From positions 1 to 31,066 of IMG/VR virus record IMGVR_UViG_3300044699_000012: DNA of 31,066 bases. One strand, written 5' to 3'. The position numbers and the translations under genes were made by a program. The stretch is from a virus. Numbering within the stretch: position 1 is the first letter of the stretch; each line of letters starts with the position of its first letter. Below, one piece after another: positions 6,578 through 16,022 of this stretch. The notes below the pieces were generated by a model, which ran no database searches, was not told where the DNA came from, and saw only the letters and a program-made list of their open reading frames with translations.

Positions 6578-7113
6578 CTAAAAGAGAAACTCGTCGCGCT
6601 AAACTTCTTGAGTTGTGGGACGATGACGAAGAAGTTTTGGAGGCACTAAAAGAAGAAATCCCCAAGGCTGTTCTTGAGCAATACGACTATGATGAGGCTT
6701 TGCATGAAGCCGAAGCAGTTCTAATTTACTTGGGTTCTAGCCAAGAAACATTCTATGAAAAAACTTGTGTTCAATGTGGCAAGCCATTCTTTGCAAGTTA
6801 CGCAAGAGTGACAACATGCTCAACAAGATGCATCAAAAAGATACTTGAGTCCTACGGTATTGACTTCGATCCTTCTAAATCGCCTGAGGAAAGATGGCGT
6901 CCGAATCAGGATAAATGGAATCCTCGTCCTGTAAAGGGGAAGAAGGAGAGTCAAAAGGATTATGATAATCGTCTGAATCGTTGGAAAGATCAGACTCCAA
7001 AATCATATCCTGTTCCTTTGATTGTTCCTCCAGAGGCGGTGCAAGTTCTTCAAGACTTGGGCTTGGAACAAAACCATCCCGTTTCGCCCGAGCAAGAAGA
7101 GACTGCCTCTTAG
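6574..7113 (+). CDS. Zinc-ribbon protein, 179 residues
   Basis: It starts at GTG 6574, overlapping the stop of the RuvC-like gene. The N-terminal ~60 residues are acidic and helical (LLELWDDDEEVLEALKEE). A zinc ribbon follows at about residues 68-90 with two Cys pairs, TCVQCGKPF and TTCSTRCIKK. The second half is basic and proline-rich (ERWRPNQDKWNPRPVKGK). It probably binds nucleic acid or acts as an adaptor. It is the last rightward gene before the terminator at 7360-7398. Its final ~239 bases are antisense to the C-terminal tail of the WhiB gene. Confidence 0.6.
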   Translation: MTKRETRRAKLLELWDDDEEVLEALKEEIPKAVLEQYDYDEALHEAEAVLIYLGSSQETFYEKTCVQCGKPFFASYARVTTCSTRCIKKILESYGIDFDPSKSPEERWRPNQDKWNPRPVKGKKESQKDYDNRLNRWKDQTPKSYPVPLIVPPEAVQVLQDLGLEQNHPVSPEQEETAS

Positions 7114-7318
7114 ATTTTCTTTCTGTCTCTGTTAACCCGCCCCAAAAACCATCATAACTATTTACTACTGCATCAAATAAGCATGATTGCTGCACTGGAC
7201 AACTTCGACAGAATATTCTAGCACGATCTGCTCTTTGCCCTATTGTTCCAAAAAATAATCGTTCCGATTGTTCCATCGTCAAAGTACGGCACTTTGCTTG
7301 ACGGCGCCAATCGCTCAT
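6875..7318 (-). CDS. whiB-like: WhiB-family iron-sulfur transcriptional regulator
   Basis: The protein starts MSDWRRQAKCRTLT at ATG 7318. It has the four WhiB cysteines: AKC, then IFCRSCPVQQSC (C-x2-C-x5-C). These are followed by the family turn YDGFWGGLTETER and a basic segment KRQSLLARAKRD. WhiB proteins bind a 4Fe-4S cluster and the main sigma factor, and occur only in Actinobacteria and their phages. Core length is normal, but about 65 extra acidic residues follow, encoded antisense to the zinc-ribbon gene. A homopolymer slip near 7060 could have hidden an earlier stop. A near-copy of the late promoter motif lies at 7338-7349, but its -10 would overlap the start codon, so promoter use is unclear. 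Confidence 0.8.
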   Translation of the reverse strand: MSDWRRQAKCRTLTMEQSERLFFGTIGQRADRARIFCRSCPVQQSCLFDAVVNSYDGFWGGLTETERKSKRQSLLARAKRDGFVPSPSLEELAPPLEEQSKEQDMILESDLSNDSDDYHNPFDSPSSPLQDEDSIYPDSDAIFPQAI

Positions 7319-7359
7319 AAGGGCAACAGTAAGGCACGCACAAGGGCTTGGCAAGAGGA

Positions 7360-7398
7360 AACGGCACCCAATTCTAAGATCGGGTGCCGTTCCTTTTT
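7360..7398 (+). terminator. Rho-independent terminator closing the rightward early genes
   Basis: A perfect 10-bp stem, AACGGCACCC (7360-7369) with GGGTGCCGTT (7382-7391), and a 12-base loop are followed by CCTTTTT. The U-tract points to termination of the rightward transcripts. It also lies just after the end of the leftward endolysin gene (7408), where the opposite flank is T-rich (TTTCCTCTT), so it may act in both directions. Confidence 0.75.
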
Positions 7399-7407
7399 GT
7401 CTTACTT

Positions 7408-7969
7408 TTATTTTTGCTGAATCCTCTTAACATACTCTTCTACAGGGAGTCCAGGCTAACTTTGCTAAAGCCCTAGTACGCTTTGTAGAATGGGTTAACC
7501 GCTTGCTGATAAACCTTGCACGAATCTTACTTTGAGTGAACTCAAAATGCATGGGATCGGGGCGCTTGGTGTAATCGTATCCCCACTTTAAGCCCAACAG
7601 TTTGCACACTCGGTGAGTTCGCCAAGTTGGGAAAGTAGTAGCCCGCTCTCCCATAGGATTTTCTGTTGCGTCCAAATCTTCTGCTAAACCCCAAGAGTGG
7701 TAAGACTTTTGACCAGCAAACCCTCGAATGTCCCTGTTGGCAAAACCCCAATCATCAACATGTTGTCCTAATCTCGCACCTGTTTCCTGTAGGACTACAT
7801 TAAGAGCATTAAAAATGAGTACAACTTCTTTGTTCACCCATAAAGTTTTGACAACAGGCACACCTGTAGCCTTAACCAAATTGGCTTCTTTCCATTTGCG
7901 CTCTGTGTCAGACTTAGGTACACCAGGGTTTGTCCAACCCATTAAACGCATAGCACTTACATTAGGCAT
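7408..7969 (-). CDS. Endolysin: M15 family peptidase (VanY/L-Ala-D-Glu type; frame interrupted)
   Basis: A 186-residue zinc peptidase with the M15 signature. The motif SYHSWGLAEDLD gives the HxxxxxxD zinc ligands, and DPMHFEF supplies the second His. It would cut peptide bridges of host peptidoglycan at lysis. The N-terminus MPNVSAMRLMGW starts at ATG 7969 within TAATG, coupled to the holin gene. The last residues are displaced by a frame break at GGG 7445-7447. One base less replaces the tail with PVEEYVKRIQQK, ending at 7408. No separate cell-wall binding domain is visible. It is the last gene of the leftward late arm. Confidence 0.8.
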
Positions 7970-8181
7970 TAGTTTTTCCTATCCTTGACAATGTAGCCAG
8001 CAAGAGCATACCCCAATACAACCATCGCTAACTCTACTGGTCCGGGAATAATGTCACCCATAAAAGTGTTATCAATCCACGCAAGTACCGCAAGAAATGA
8101 ACCAAAAACTGTACCTGCTGTAACTTTATTTGTTGGAATATAACTAGTCTGTGTAACTAAGGGTGGTTTATCACCGGCCAT
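7969..8181 (-). CDS. Putative holin, 70 residues, two membrane segments
   Basis: The protein begins MAGDKPPLVTQTSYIP and has two hydrophobic segments, about residues 20-40 (AGTVFGSFLAVLAWI) and 46-64 (PVELAMVVLGYALAGYIV). A short charged end KDRKN follows, as in small phage holins that permeabilise the membrane for the endolysin. Its start has an AGGAG box upstream. TAATG coupling to the endolysin supports a lysis cassette. No sequence family is certain. Confidence 0.6.
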   Translation of the reverse strand: MAGDKPPLVTQTSYIPTNKVTAGTVFGSFLAVLAWIDNTFMGDIIPGPVELAMVVLGYALAGYIVKDRKN

Positions 8182-8256
8182 AAGTGTTTTCTCCTGTTCC
8201 GAGGCTAGTGGGACACCCTGACGAGGGTTGCGTTTAAATCCGTGGCGGCTGGGGGG

Positions 8257-8620
8257 TCAGAATGGGCACTCTAGCAGGCTGTCATCGTGGCCGATCCAGG
8301 CTCGCCAACCGTTCACTTACGCATTTACGTATCGCCAAGTCCCCATTGAGTTTGTCAGCACAAACTGTATACGCGCCGACGACAGTTGCAAAAGGCCCTG
8401 TAACTAAGTTGAAGCTTCTTTCATTTTGAGCTTTTTGACAATCAGAGTTAGTACGCCTCCTATCAGTACAATTAAGGATAGTCTCTTGAGTTTGACGAGA
8501 ACCAAACTGTAAAGCCACAACAGTAACGCTAGTGAAGCCAGTAATCATAAGATTAATTATGACACACAATACAAGCATTTGACCGTAACGACTACCGGCC
8601 TTAATAATAGTGTCACTCAT
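8257..8620 (-). CDS. Membrane-anchored cysteine-containing protein
   Basis: It starts at ATG 8620 overlapping the previous stop (ATGA). One membrane segment at about residues 14-38 (MLVLCVIINLMITGFTSV) is followed by an exported-looking domain with four to five cysteines (LNCTDRRRTNSDCQK, YTVCADKL, RKCVSE). The frame as written stops at 8282. Removing one base at GG 8289-8290 extends it to 8257 with a tail ending in LLECPF, making 120 residues. Both ends are plausible. Position beside the holin suggests a lysis accessory role, but the family is not recognised. Confidence 0.5.
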
Positions 8621-9039
8621 GTTAGTTTTTTCTCCAAGCGAACTAGCACACTTAGTATTTCTGTGTGCATAGACTTGATATCGGATTGACCGGTAACTAA
8701 CTCTTCGTACCTTTCAGACGCCTCTTCATCGTGCTTTTCATACAACTCTAAAAGTTTTTTAATTTCAGGCGTCTGAGTAGCAACTCCTTTCCACATCTCT
8801 AATTCTCTAGCCTGCCTTTTTAAAGCAGCCTGTGTGCGCTTTTCTTGTTCTTTGTTGGCTTCTTGTTCCCCTTCTAAGGCAGCCTCCAACACCTGCACTT
8901 TTCCAGGCAGTTGTTTGTAGTAGGCGCCCCGAAATACAAAAAGACCCGCAACCGAAGCCGGTAATGCAATAATGATGAACACATAAAGGGCTACGATAAA
9001 ATTGGGGTCTGATACCGTACTACCAGCGGCTCCGACCAT
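8617..9039 (-). CDS. Membrane protein with long coiled coil, 140 residues
   Basis: One N-terminal membrane segment (about residues 12-35, FIVALYVFIIIALPASVAGL) is followed by roughly 90 residues of charged heptad-like helix (EAALEGEQEANKEQEKRT onward) and a second helical stretch to the end. One anchor plus a coiled coil resembles spanin-like or holin-accessory proteins, but actinophages with a single host membrane do not need classical spanins. It is coupled by ATGA to the next gene and lies in the lysis region. Confidence 0.55.
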   Translation of the reverse strand: MVGAAGSTVSDPNFIVALYVFIIIALPASVAGLFVFRGAYYKQLPGKVQVLEAALEGEQEANKEQEKRTQAALKRQARELEMWKGVATQTPEIKKLLELYEKHDEEASERYEELVTGQSDIKSMHTEILSVLVRLEKKLT

Positions 9040-9728
9040 TAGTACCCCGTCGTGCTAAAGTGCATGGGATCTTTCTTGGACTTCCAGGTTCCACCCCAAA
9101 TAAGTCCATGCAACTGTGCTAAACGAGCAATGTTACTTGGCATATTTGTTCGGAAGTTTGCATTGCTCGTCATAGGGTTTTGCGATGGGTTAATGTCAAT
9201 TGCCCGACCGTAAGCATGCTCACTTAACCTATTACTTCCTCGGGCGTTACGATTGGCATAAGATCCTAGAGACGAAACCTTATACCCTTGCGCTGCTAAC
9301 GCGTTCAATAATCCGAGGAAATTTTTCTTAGTACCTTTGGCGGTAGTTAGAGGCATGCCGTGCCAACTGTAACTTACTAAACCTGGAATTGGACCAGTTG
9401 AAGGCCCATGACCAGAAGTATTGGCACCGAGTTTGTTTTGGATTCCTAAGTTTACGGCAGCACTAGAACTAGAACCAACACTTGCACCCCCAGGTGTTCC
9501 TACAGGGTTGTTGGAACCGGCTGCTGCTTGTTGCATTGCAATTGTGTCAACTAAATCTGTAATCATACTTGCGTTATTTCGTTGTCTGGCCTGAGATTCC
9601 TTCTTCCTTTTGAGACTGGCAGACATAGCCTGCTGATAGATTGATTGATTTTGTGGCGCGACACTTGGAGTAGTAGACGCACGAGAATAAAGAGGCAGAA
9701 TACTACTGGATCGAACACTAGTAGTCAT
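9039..9728 (-). CDS. Second M15-type peptidase, probably virion-associated
   Basis: A 229-residue protein with a low-complexity Ser/Gln/Gly-rich first half and a C-terminal M15/extensin-like zinc peptidase domain (about residues 115-229). Ligands are visible in SEHAYGRAIDIN (HxxxxxxD) and DPMHFSTTGY. It starts at ATG 9728 within TAATG of the large internal virion gene, so it is made with structural proteins. Together with a flexible N-terminus that suggests a wall-degrading enzyme carried in the virion for entry, distinct from the endolysin at 7408-7969. Confidence 0.65.
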   Translation of the reverse strand: MTTSVRSSSILPLYSRASTTPSVAPQNQSIYQQAMSASLKRKKESQARQRNNASMITDLVDTIAMQQAAAGSNNPVGTPGGASVGSSSSAAVNLGIQNKLGANTSGHGPSTGPIPGLVSYSWHGMPLTTAKGTKKNFLGLLNALAAQGYKVSSLGSYANRNARGSNRLSEHAYGRAIDINPSQNPMTSNANFRTNMPSNIARLAQLHGLIWGGTWKSKKDPMHFSTTGY

Positions 9729-12700
9729 TACGCACCTCTCTTTGGTTTAGTATATTGACCCTTGGTGTATTCTTGTAAGAAATCCTCCCATTCGGCAACA
9801 GTCTTGGGAGGTTTAATACCTTGAGCCTCTAAGTCTTTTGAAACCTTCTTTTTAAGGTCTGCGTATTCTTTCTGTGCTGCCTTATTTTGCCGGAACATTT
9901 CACCGCGCTGCATAGATGGTGTAAGTTCCTGGGCGTAAATACCTGTGAGTTGCGAAACTAGACCGCCAAGATTTGCCTTGTCTGCATCAGGATTCTGTGC
10001 TCGTGAAATCTGATGAGCATACGGAATCTGATTCATGAAATAATTGGCAAGGTCCTTCTTCTTTGAATCTGACTTATAAACAGGGACTCGCTCATCCCCA
10101 CTCATGAAAGTATTCTCGTTTTGTGTTAACTCGTAAGGGTTTTTAATTAACGGGTTAGACTGCTGCAAAACAGAGTTAAGTGCCTGACGAGGCCCTGACG
10201 TAAATCCCTTTGCAAGTGGTTGAATCGTGTTTGTAATAACATCTTGGAACGGGTTGGGAACAGCAAACATTGAATTATTACCACCGAGTTGTCCACCCGG
10301 CGAATACCCAGCATCAATCATCCACTTAGGAATTAAACCTTGCGCGTCAGGGAATGGATCATTTGCATTCGGGTCTTCATTTCCGAGCAAACGAGAAATA
10401 GCCATTTGTGCTTTATTTGGAGCAATAACCTTGCCAGGGTTTGTAAACATTAACTCCGCCATAAGAGGAACAGCCTTACGCGTCCACTTATAGAACGGGA
10501 TAACGTTAGATGCTACTTGCTTCTCCCACTTTGTGAAGTCAGTGTAGTCGAAGTGCATTTTACGAACTCTAGCAGCGGCGTAAGACATTGCCTCATCTAA
10601 AGTTCCTGCCCCTGTAGGATTCTGTTTCACAAGTTTGATAAAATGAGCAGCCCTGAAATAATTCTCTCGGAAATTCAGAACCAGCATTAATTTACGAACC
10701 GGCCAACTTTGCCCAATCTTACTTCCGAAAGAATCAGGAGTAGAGAACTCAACTCGGGCATAGTTCTGAGTAATACCGTACTTGTTAAGACCAGCGTATA
10801 ATTCAGCGTGGGTTACTGCGCTGGAGTTTAATCCACCTGGTTTCTTTAATGCTTTACGAGTATGGAATAAAACCTCTTGATCCTTGAGTTTGAACGCTTG
10901 CTCAAGAATATCTCCCTCAGCCATAATGAGAGGAGACTCTCCGCCATACTTTTCTGTAGCCTTAGATAGCACTGCCCAAGCCTGAGCGTAGTCTTTAACA
11001 GCAACGCTATCAATTTCATTAATGAGAGAGTCACCAATTGCGTTACGGATATGGAACCCAGGGTTTGGCTGAGTAAGGGTCCATTTAATCGGTGCTGTAA
11101 TTCTGGCTAACTTCCTAGTGAAAGGTCGCCACTGACGTTCCTCATTCATAAGACGCATGATAGTTGTGATACCATCAGCCGTCTCTTTATCGAAGAGAAC
11201 GCCTTCCATTAATCCATGCGTCAAACCCTTGGGTAATTCTCGCCAACCCTTGTTTTTGAGGTCCTGGAAAATTTTCTCGCCACCTGGGAGGGCACCATCG
11301 CCCACCGTCCGAACGCCTAAAGCGTCAGCAGCACTTGTAAAGATGCTCCGACGTGTTACTGCGCGCTCAAAAGCCTGTTGCGCTGTCCATAAAGCCTGAG
11401 GACCATTTTTAGTCCTCCCACTCTTTTAATGAACCACGAACATCAACGTGGCCCTTAACGCTCTTAAATTTCCCCTTGAAACCAGGGGGCATCATAGCGT
11501 TAAGTTCTTTAGCAGAAATAGGCACGTTGCCTGAAGTTGTACCTAAAATACCATGTTCTAAGTGAGCAACCTCATTAGTCCAGAATTGAGCAGCATCAAC
11601 TTCTTTGCCGCCCACATTAATAGTCTGGCCCGAATTTAAATGCCCATTAAGAGCATCGACCCAGGTTGACTCTTGCTCGTCTTTATGCAGTTGTTTTCCA
11701 ACTGATCCAAGACGCTGCATGATAAACTCTGAGCGAGTAAATCCAGCATTGACTGCTTGCTGCCGTAATTCGTGAATTTCAGCAGGAACACCCGCACTTG
11801 CTTGGAATGTTTTCTGGAAAGATTCTACGCCACGTCGAACAGGATCAATTTGATGGATACGTCCAATGGTCGCATTAAACACAGGAGCAGGAATAACAGT
11901 AATCTTCTTACCGTGAGTACCCTGCAAGTCCAATACCTAAACCTCTTGCAAGTTTAGTTTGAACAACTTCTTCGTAATTCTTAAGAGCCTGTGCTTCCCA
12001 CTTGCGCCTGCTTCTTCTCCTGCTTGTTTTGCAGCCTCTTTGTGTAAACCCTTAATCTTTGCAGCGTTATTGGGAACAGCCTCTTTGACAAACTTGTTTA
12101 GTTCAGTATTAACCTTCTTAGCCGCGGTGACCGACTTTGCAGCGTCGAACTTGGCAGCCCATTCATCAGACACACGTAATGAATCACGCAGGGCCGCTCT
12201 CTCTTTTGATACAGAGGTAATTTTATCAGGAATACCGGCATATTTTGGATCGAGTCGTAACTGGGCTTTGATCTCTCCTGTTCGGACATGTTCAATCGAC
12301 TTCTTCATCTCACGAATCGGTTGATAAACATGTGCTTGTTCCGAGAGTTTTAATCCCCGCTTTGCTCGCTCAATATGACGCTTTCCAGAAACTAAATCCT
12401 TTGCTGCTTGATTTAATACGTGCTCTTCTTTACGACCCCGAGAAATAATCTCGGAACCTTGTTCTAAGTGTCGTAATGCATTTGCGGTTTAGCAGTAGCC
12501 CTAGAAGTATCAGCAACTAAACCCATACCTGTATAAGTGGTGGGATCTAAACCAATATCACCAACTAATCCACCACCAACTTCAACAATTTTACCGGCTG
12601 CTTTTCCAGTCTGTCGGCGTAAACCCTCACCAATTGTGTTTGCAGAACCTGAACCTGCTAAAGCGCCACGACCTTTAGCAACATTACCGATAGAAGTAGT

Positions 12701-13415
12701 TCCACCCACTAAATTAGAAACTGCTTCGCCAACACCTAAATCGTGGAGTACGTCGGTATAACTTTTAGGCTTACCCTTTGCACCAGCAAGAGCAGCAGTA
12801 AAAGGATTCTCTTTATTAACTAAAGCATCCGCAGCACCAGCACTTGCATACTGCCCACGACTTAACCAACTAGAGATGTGACCCCAAATAGATGTACCAC
12901 GCTTTTCTTGTCCTACAGGGTGGCCCTTTGTCTTTTTAAGGGGAGCACCTGATTGGTAATTATAGCGGCCAAGAGCACGGATACGTGCATTTTCACGGCC
13001 AAGAGTAACCTGCATATCTTTGGCAGTCTCTTTGCCAGCACGTCGTCTTGCAGCACGCGCAGCACTTGCGCCTGTTCCTCCACCACCAGTACGGTTTAAA
13101 TTACGCTTACTTTTCGGAGGAATATAGCCAGTAGCGTCATAGGGAAATAAAGCACCAGGGACCAGAATTATAGCCATACTTTGCCTTAACCATCATTTCC
13201 CCGCGTGCTTGCTCATACGGGTCAACTCTAGTGGTTAAAGGTGTACCGCGTAATTTTCCACTGGGAGTATAATCGTCATATTCGACGCGAACAGGTGCTT
13301 CCAAAGGCATGTTCTGAAATAATTCTTCATACATGCTTTGGACAGTGGGGTTATTAAATTTGTAGCCCGATAACAACCTATCTACCGGACTACTCTTACC
13401 CTTTTTCTTACCCAT
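9728..13415 (-). CDS. Large internal virion protein (~1,228 residues; several frame breaks)
   Basis: Written as five consecutive open frames, this becomes one protein when five homopolymer slips are corrected: GGG 13158-13160, TTT 12488-12490, CC near 12007, CCC 11920-11922 and CCC 11417-11419. The N-terminus (MGKKKGKSSPVDRLLSGYKF from ATG 13415) is basic and glycine-rich, the middle is helical, and the last ~500 residues contain PNPGFHIRNAIGD, VRKMHFDYTDFTKWEKQ and NVIPFYKWTRKAVPLMAEL. The 'fdYtdft..e...nviPFykW' block is typical of large polyvalent/internal virion proteins of podoviruses, which are ejected with DNA. It lies between the head-tail genes and a virion peptidase. The part 13415-13137 could be a separate gene. 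Confidence 0.62.
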
Positions 13416-14378
13416 TACTTACGCTTGCCCTTTACAACAGTAGGACGCTTACTGTCAACAATCGCCTTTCGTGCGTCAGCCAAAGCCTTAATTGCAGTGG
13501 CAGATTCGGAATCCTGGTACACACCTAACTTGGACTTAGCAATTGCATTCATAAATGCAGTCTGTGAAGCCTCTGCCTTATCCGCTTTAGCCTGGTCACG
13601 TAATTGCGCTGCCAAAGCGTAGACTTTACCCCTGCGACTTGACTTTAAATCCCCTGCTTGTTTGAGAGCCGCAGATTGAGTTACAGCACCTTGAGTTTGA
13701 GCCTGTGTTCCAAGTAAACTCATTAATTGATTATAACTTTGGCCTAAACCTTCCATTCTATCGGCAGAAACTGCACGATTTCCCTCTGCCATAGATGAGG
13801 CATTAGCCTGTAGCTTGGTTTGTTAATTCAGGGTTTGCACCTGCACCAATACCTAACCGGGCTAACTCATCATTAGTGTTTTGCTTACTTTGCTGGAAAG
13901 TGTTGGCAACATTACTGGCTAATTCATTATACCTATTTTGCACACCTGTACGGCCCTTATCAATACCTGCGTCAACTCGTTGGTATTGCTGGGCCTGATG
14001 CTTTTGTAACTCTTCGTAAATCTTTGTTAACGCCCTTTGTGTAATCCTCAGCCTGACGTAATTGAGGATCTAATTCATTGGCTACAGTTAAACCAGCACG
14101 CTTATTAATGGCGTTGTCTGTTGCATCGCCACGTTTAATGGCAGTGTCGTAAAAACCTGCGCCGTGCTTACCTTTTTGAACCTGCCGAGCGTAATACTCC
14201 AGTAAATGCTGGTTTCCTGTAGCACCGCCAAAACGATCCTGCTGCAAACTACGAAGGTGAGAAAGTTTCAGCCTTACCCGCAGCATTAAGCGGAGGCGGA
14301 CCCTTTTTCTTGGTCACCTTTTTTGTTACCAGTACCTTTATTCTGTTTCCTGGCAACTTTTCTAGCGTTTGCAGCCAT
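13415..14378 (-). CDS. Putative internal virion protein (319 residues; four frame breaks)
   Basis: It starts at ATG 14378 behind AGGAACGG. Four one-base G/C-run expansions (GG 14312-14313, GG 14255-14256, CCC 14033-14035, GG 13817-13818) split it. Corrected, it runs from MAANARKVARKQNKGTG through LRSLQQDRFGGATGNQHLLE, KALTKIYEELQKHQAQQYQR and TNKLQANASSMAEGNRA to a lysine-rich end. It is highly helical and rich in Gln and Ala, with no membrane segments. Composition and position directly upstream of the large internal virion gene (TAATG at 13415) suggest another ejected or core protein. No family is recognised. Confidence 0.5.
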
Positions 14379-14387
14379 TACCGTTCC

Positions 14388-14495
14388 TTAGTTGGTAAGA
14401 ACTGAATGGTTCGTAATCACATCGATTAATCCGAGAAGCGCGAAAAGACATACCGCCACAATAACTAAAATGCCGAGAATTCCGTAGTCCCTCAC
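14388..14495 (-). CDS. Small single-pass membrane protein, 35 residues
   Basis: The gene starts at GTG 14495 behind a strong box (GGAGGG) and ends at TAA 14388. The protein is (V)RDYGILGILVIVAVCLFA followed by LLGLIDVITNHSVLTN, one membrane helix with short polar ends. It fills the gap between two basic virion genes. The good ribosome binding site and clean hydrophobic helix support it. Function is unknown. Confidence 0.5.
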   Translation of the reverse strand: MRDYGILGILVIVAVCLFALLGLIDVITNHSVLTN

Positions 14496-14519
14496 TGGTC
14501 CCTCCTGGTCGAGTAGTAC

Positions 14520-15083
14520 TCACTTTTTCTTCGCCACCTTTTTTGCAGGGGTTTTGGTGCTGGTTTCGGAGGCGCTGCTTTCTTAACAACCTTCGGGGCA
14601 GGGGGCTTTGGTTTCGGAGCAGGTTTTGCAGCAGCAACTTTTTTGGCTGCTTTCTTTGCAACAGGTTTTGCTGGCACACCATAAGCAGCCGCAGCCGCTT
14701 GTTGTTCTGCATCATAAGCCGCTTGTTGTGCGTCAAAATCAGCAGAATCATACTCGTAATTAGCGTTTTCGTTACCCTCATCATAATCTAAATCTGCAAA
14801 GTTTGCTGTCGCTCAGCATCTAAATCAGTAAGAGATTGAGCGTAATCATTTTCCACACCTTGAACATTCTGAGCGTGACTGAGGAGTAAATCATCCCTCG
14901 ACTTGCATCAGCGTTACCAACTTGTCGTAAACTCTCCGGTTTCATGTAGTCTAACTTGTTTTTACCAGCAGCGTACGCATTATTAAAACCCAACCGCCTA
15001 TTGGCAATTGAATTAAGAAGATTCTGGTGCTGCGCAAAACGATTACGTCGAGCAGTTGTAATATCAGAATTATACGTAACCAT
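14520..15083 (-). CDS. Protein with Lys/Pro/Ala-rich histone-like tail (188 residues; three frame breaks)
   Basis: It starts MVTYNSDITTARRNRFAQHQ at ATG 15083, right after the previous stop. Three missing bases (runs at 14895-14897, 14802-14804 and 14552-14555) scatter it over other frames. Restored, it has a helical first half (LLLSHAQNVQGVENDYAQ), an acidic Tyr/Ala-rich middle (DYDEGNENANYEYDSADF), and a tail of repeated KPAPKP, AKKAAKK and KVAKKK units ending at TGA 14520. The tail resembles histone H1 or bacterial Hc1/HU-like extensions, suggesting contact with packaged DNA. That role is inference. Confidence 0.5.
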
Positions 15084-15326
15084 TTACTTCAACCACCCGA
15101 GTTTTCCCAGAGGGTTAATATAAATACCGTGAGCGTTTAAAGCCTTCTTTGTAGGAGACGAAGGTTTTTGTCCACCACCGGATCGTCTTTTCATTGCAAC
15201 CGCTGCTAAACCTGACCGCCGCTGCGACTCTCTATTAATATACCCTGTAGGATCAAGTGTTCCACTTTGGGCATTAGGCAGCCCCCCATTATACACCTTC
15301 TTGCCGGTTGCATATTGGTCTATCAT
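15084..15326 (-). CDS. Small basic protein, 80 residues, possibly leaderless
   Basis: It starts MIDQYATGKKVYNGGLPN at ATG 15326. A late-type promoter (TTGCTT-N17-TAGAGT, 15333-15361) places its -10 only six bases before this ATG, with no ribosome binding site between, so the mRNA would start at or near the start codon. The protein is rich in Gly, Ser, Lys and Arg (MKRRSGGGQKPSSPTKK). It is the first gene of the unit that includes the internal virion genes. Family unknown. Confidence 0.55.
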   Translation of the reverse strand: MIDQYATGKKVYNGGLPNAQSGTLDPTGYINRESQRRSGLAAVAMKRRSGGGQKPSSPTKKALNAHGIYINPLGKLGWLK

Positions 15327-15332
15327 GGAATC

Positions 15333-15367
15333 ACTCTACATTCCGAAATAATTAAAAGCAAGGGCTT
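15333..15367 (-). promoter_or_regulatory. Late promoter of the AAGCCC-TTGC family, upstream of the 80-residue protein
   Basis: On the minus strand AAGCCC (15367-15362) runs into TTGCTT (15361-15356), then exactly 17 bases, then TAGAGT (15338-15333). The element overlaps the stop of the adaptor gene. It shares the AAGCCC-TTGC block and the 17-base spacing with three other sites in the window. Confidence 0.65.
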
Positions 15368-16022
15368 AATAATCGTAGTATGATGCATCAACAGGACTTA
15401 CACTGATGAACGGATAAAGTTCCTGTGAATCACCATCTTCACCAGAAGATTTGCTCATGTTCATACTAAATTCTTGAATCTTAACTTGGTACTTTCCCAT
15501 ATCATCATCAAACTCAGCGGCTTTTGCCATTAAGTACTCAAGAATGCGGTTATCGTATCGAGCGGGTAATTCAGGAATATCCGCAGTAGAACTTACCTCA
15601 GTAGGATTACGGTTATAGTAAACTGCTACCGACTTAACAGAATCAGGAGCTGGATAAAATACAATATTATTATTCCAAATCCAATATTGAGCAGGAGTTC
15701 CTACAGGGTAGCCAGCAGAAACGGGACCCTCAGTTACTTCTAGTAATTGCCTAGCCTGTGATAATTCTACCTCACTAATTGGGCTTCCAGCATAAGATAC
15801 ACCGTAAATACGTAATGCATCAGTAGGTAACGCAAGAGTTGCTGTATTTGCAACACTGTTGTTTGTGGCCGTAGTTTGTAAAAGATCAGCCTCTAGCACA
15901 ATTTCACGCATAGCATCATTAATGAAGTCATAGAAAAACTGTGCGTCTAACTGCACACCCGCAGTATCGCCAAATTGCCGACGAACACGGTTCATTATTT
16001 TCTGTACAGTTAGAGCACCCAT
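15366..16022 (-). CDS. Putative head-tail adaptor/connector protein, 218 residues
   Basis: It begins MGALTVQKIMNRVRRQFGD and continues FFYDFINDAMREIVLEAD, a start typical of phage head-tail adaptor proteins that dock beneath the portal. A beta-rich middle (RIYGVSYAGSPISEVEL, YWIWNNNIVFYPAPDSV) and a helical end with an ARYDNRILEYLMAKAAEF stretch follow, as in gp6/TtpA-like connectors. It lies after the capsid and two small genes, and its start is coupled by TAATG to the preceding gene. The exact family is not certain. Confidence 0.55.
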   Translation of the reverse strand: MGALTVQKIMNRVRRQFGDTAGVQLDAQFFYDFINDAMREIVLEADLLQTTATNNSVANTATLALPTDALRIYGVSYAGSPISEVELSQARQLLEVTEGPVSAGYPVGTPAQYWIWNNNIVFYPAPDSVKSVAVYYNRNPTEVSSTADIPELPARYDNRILEYLMAKAAEFDDDMGKYQVKIQEFSMNMSKSSGEDGDSQELYPFISVSPVDASYYDY

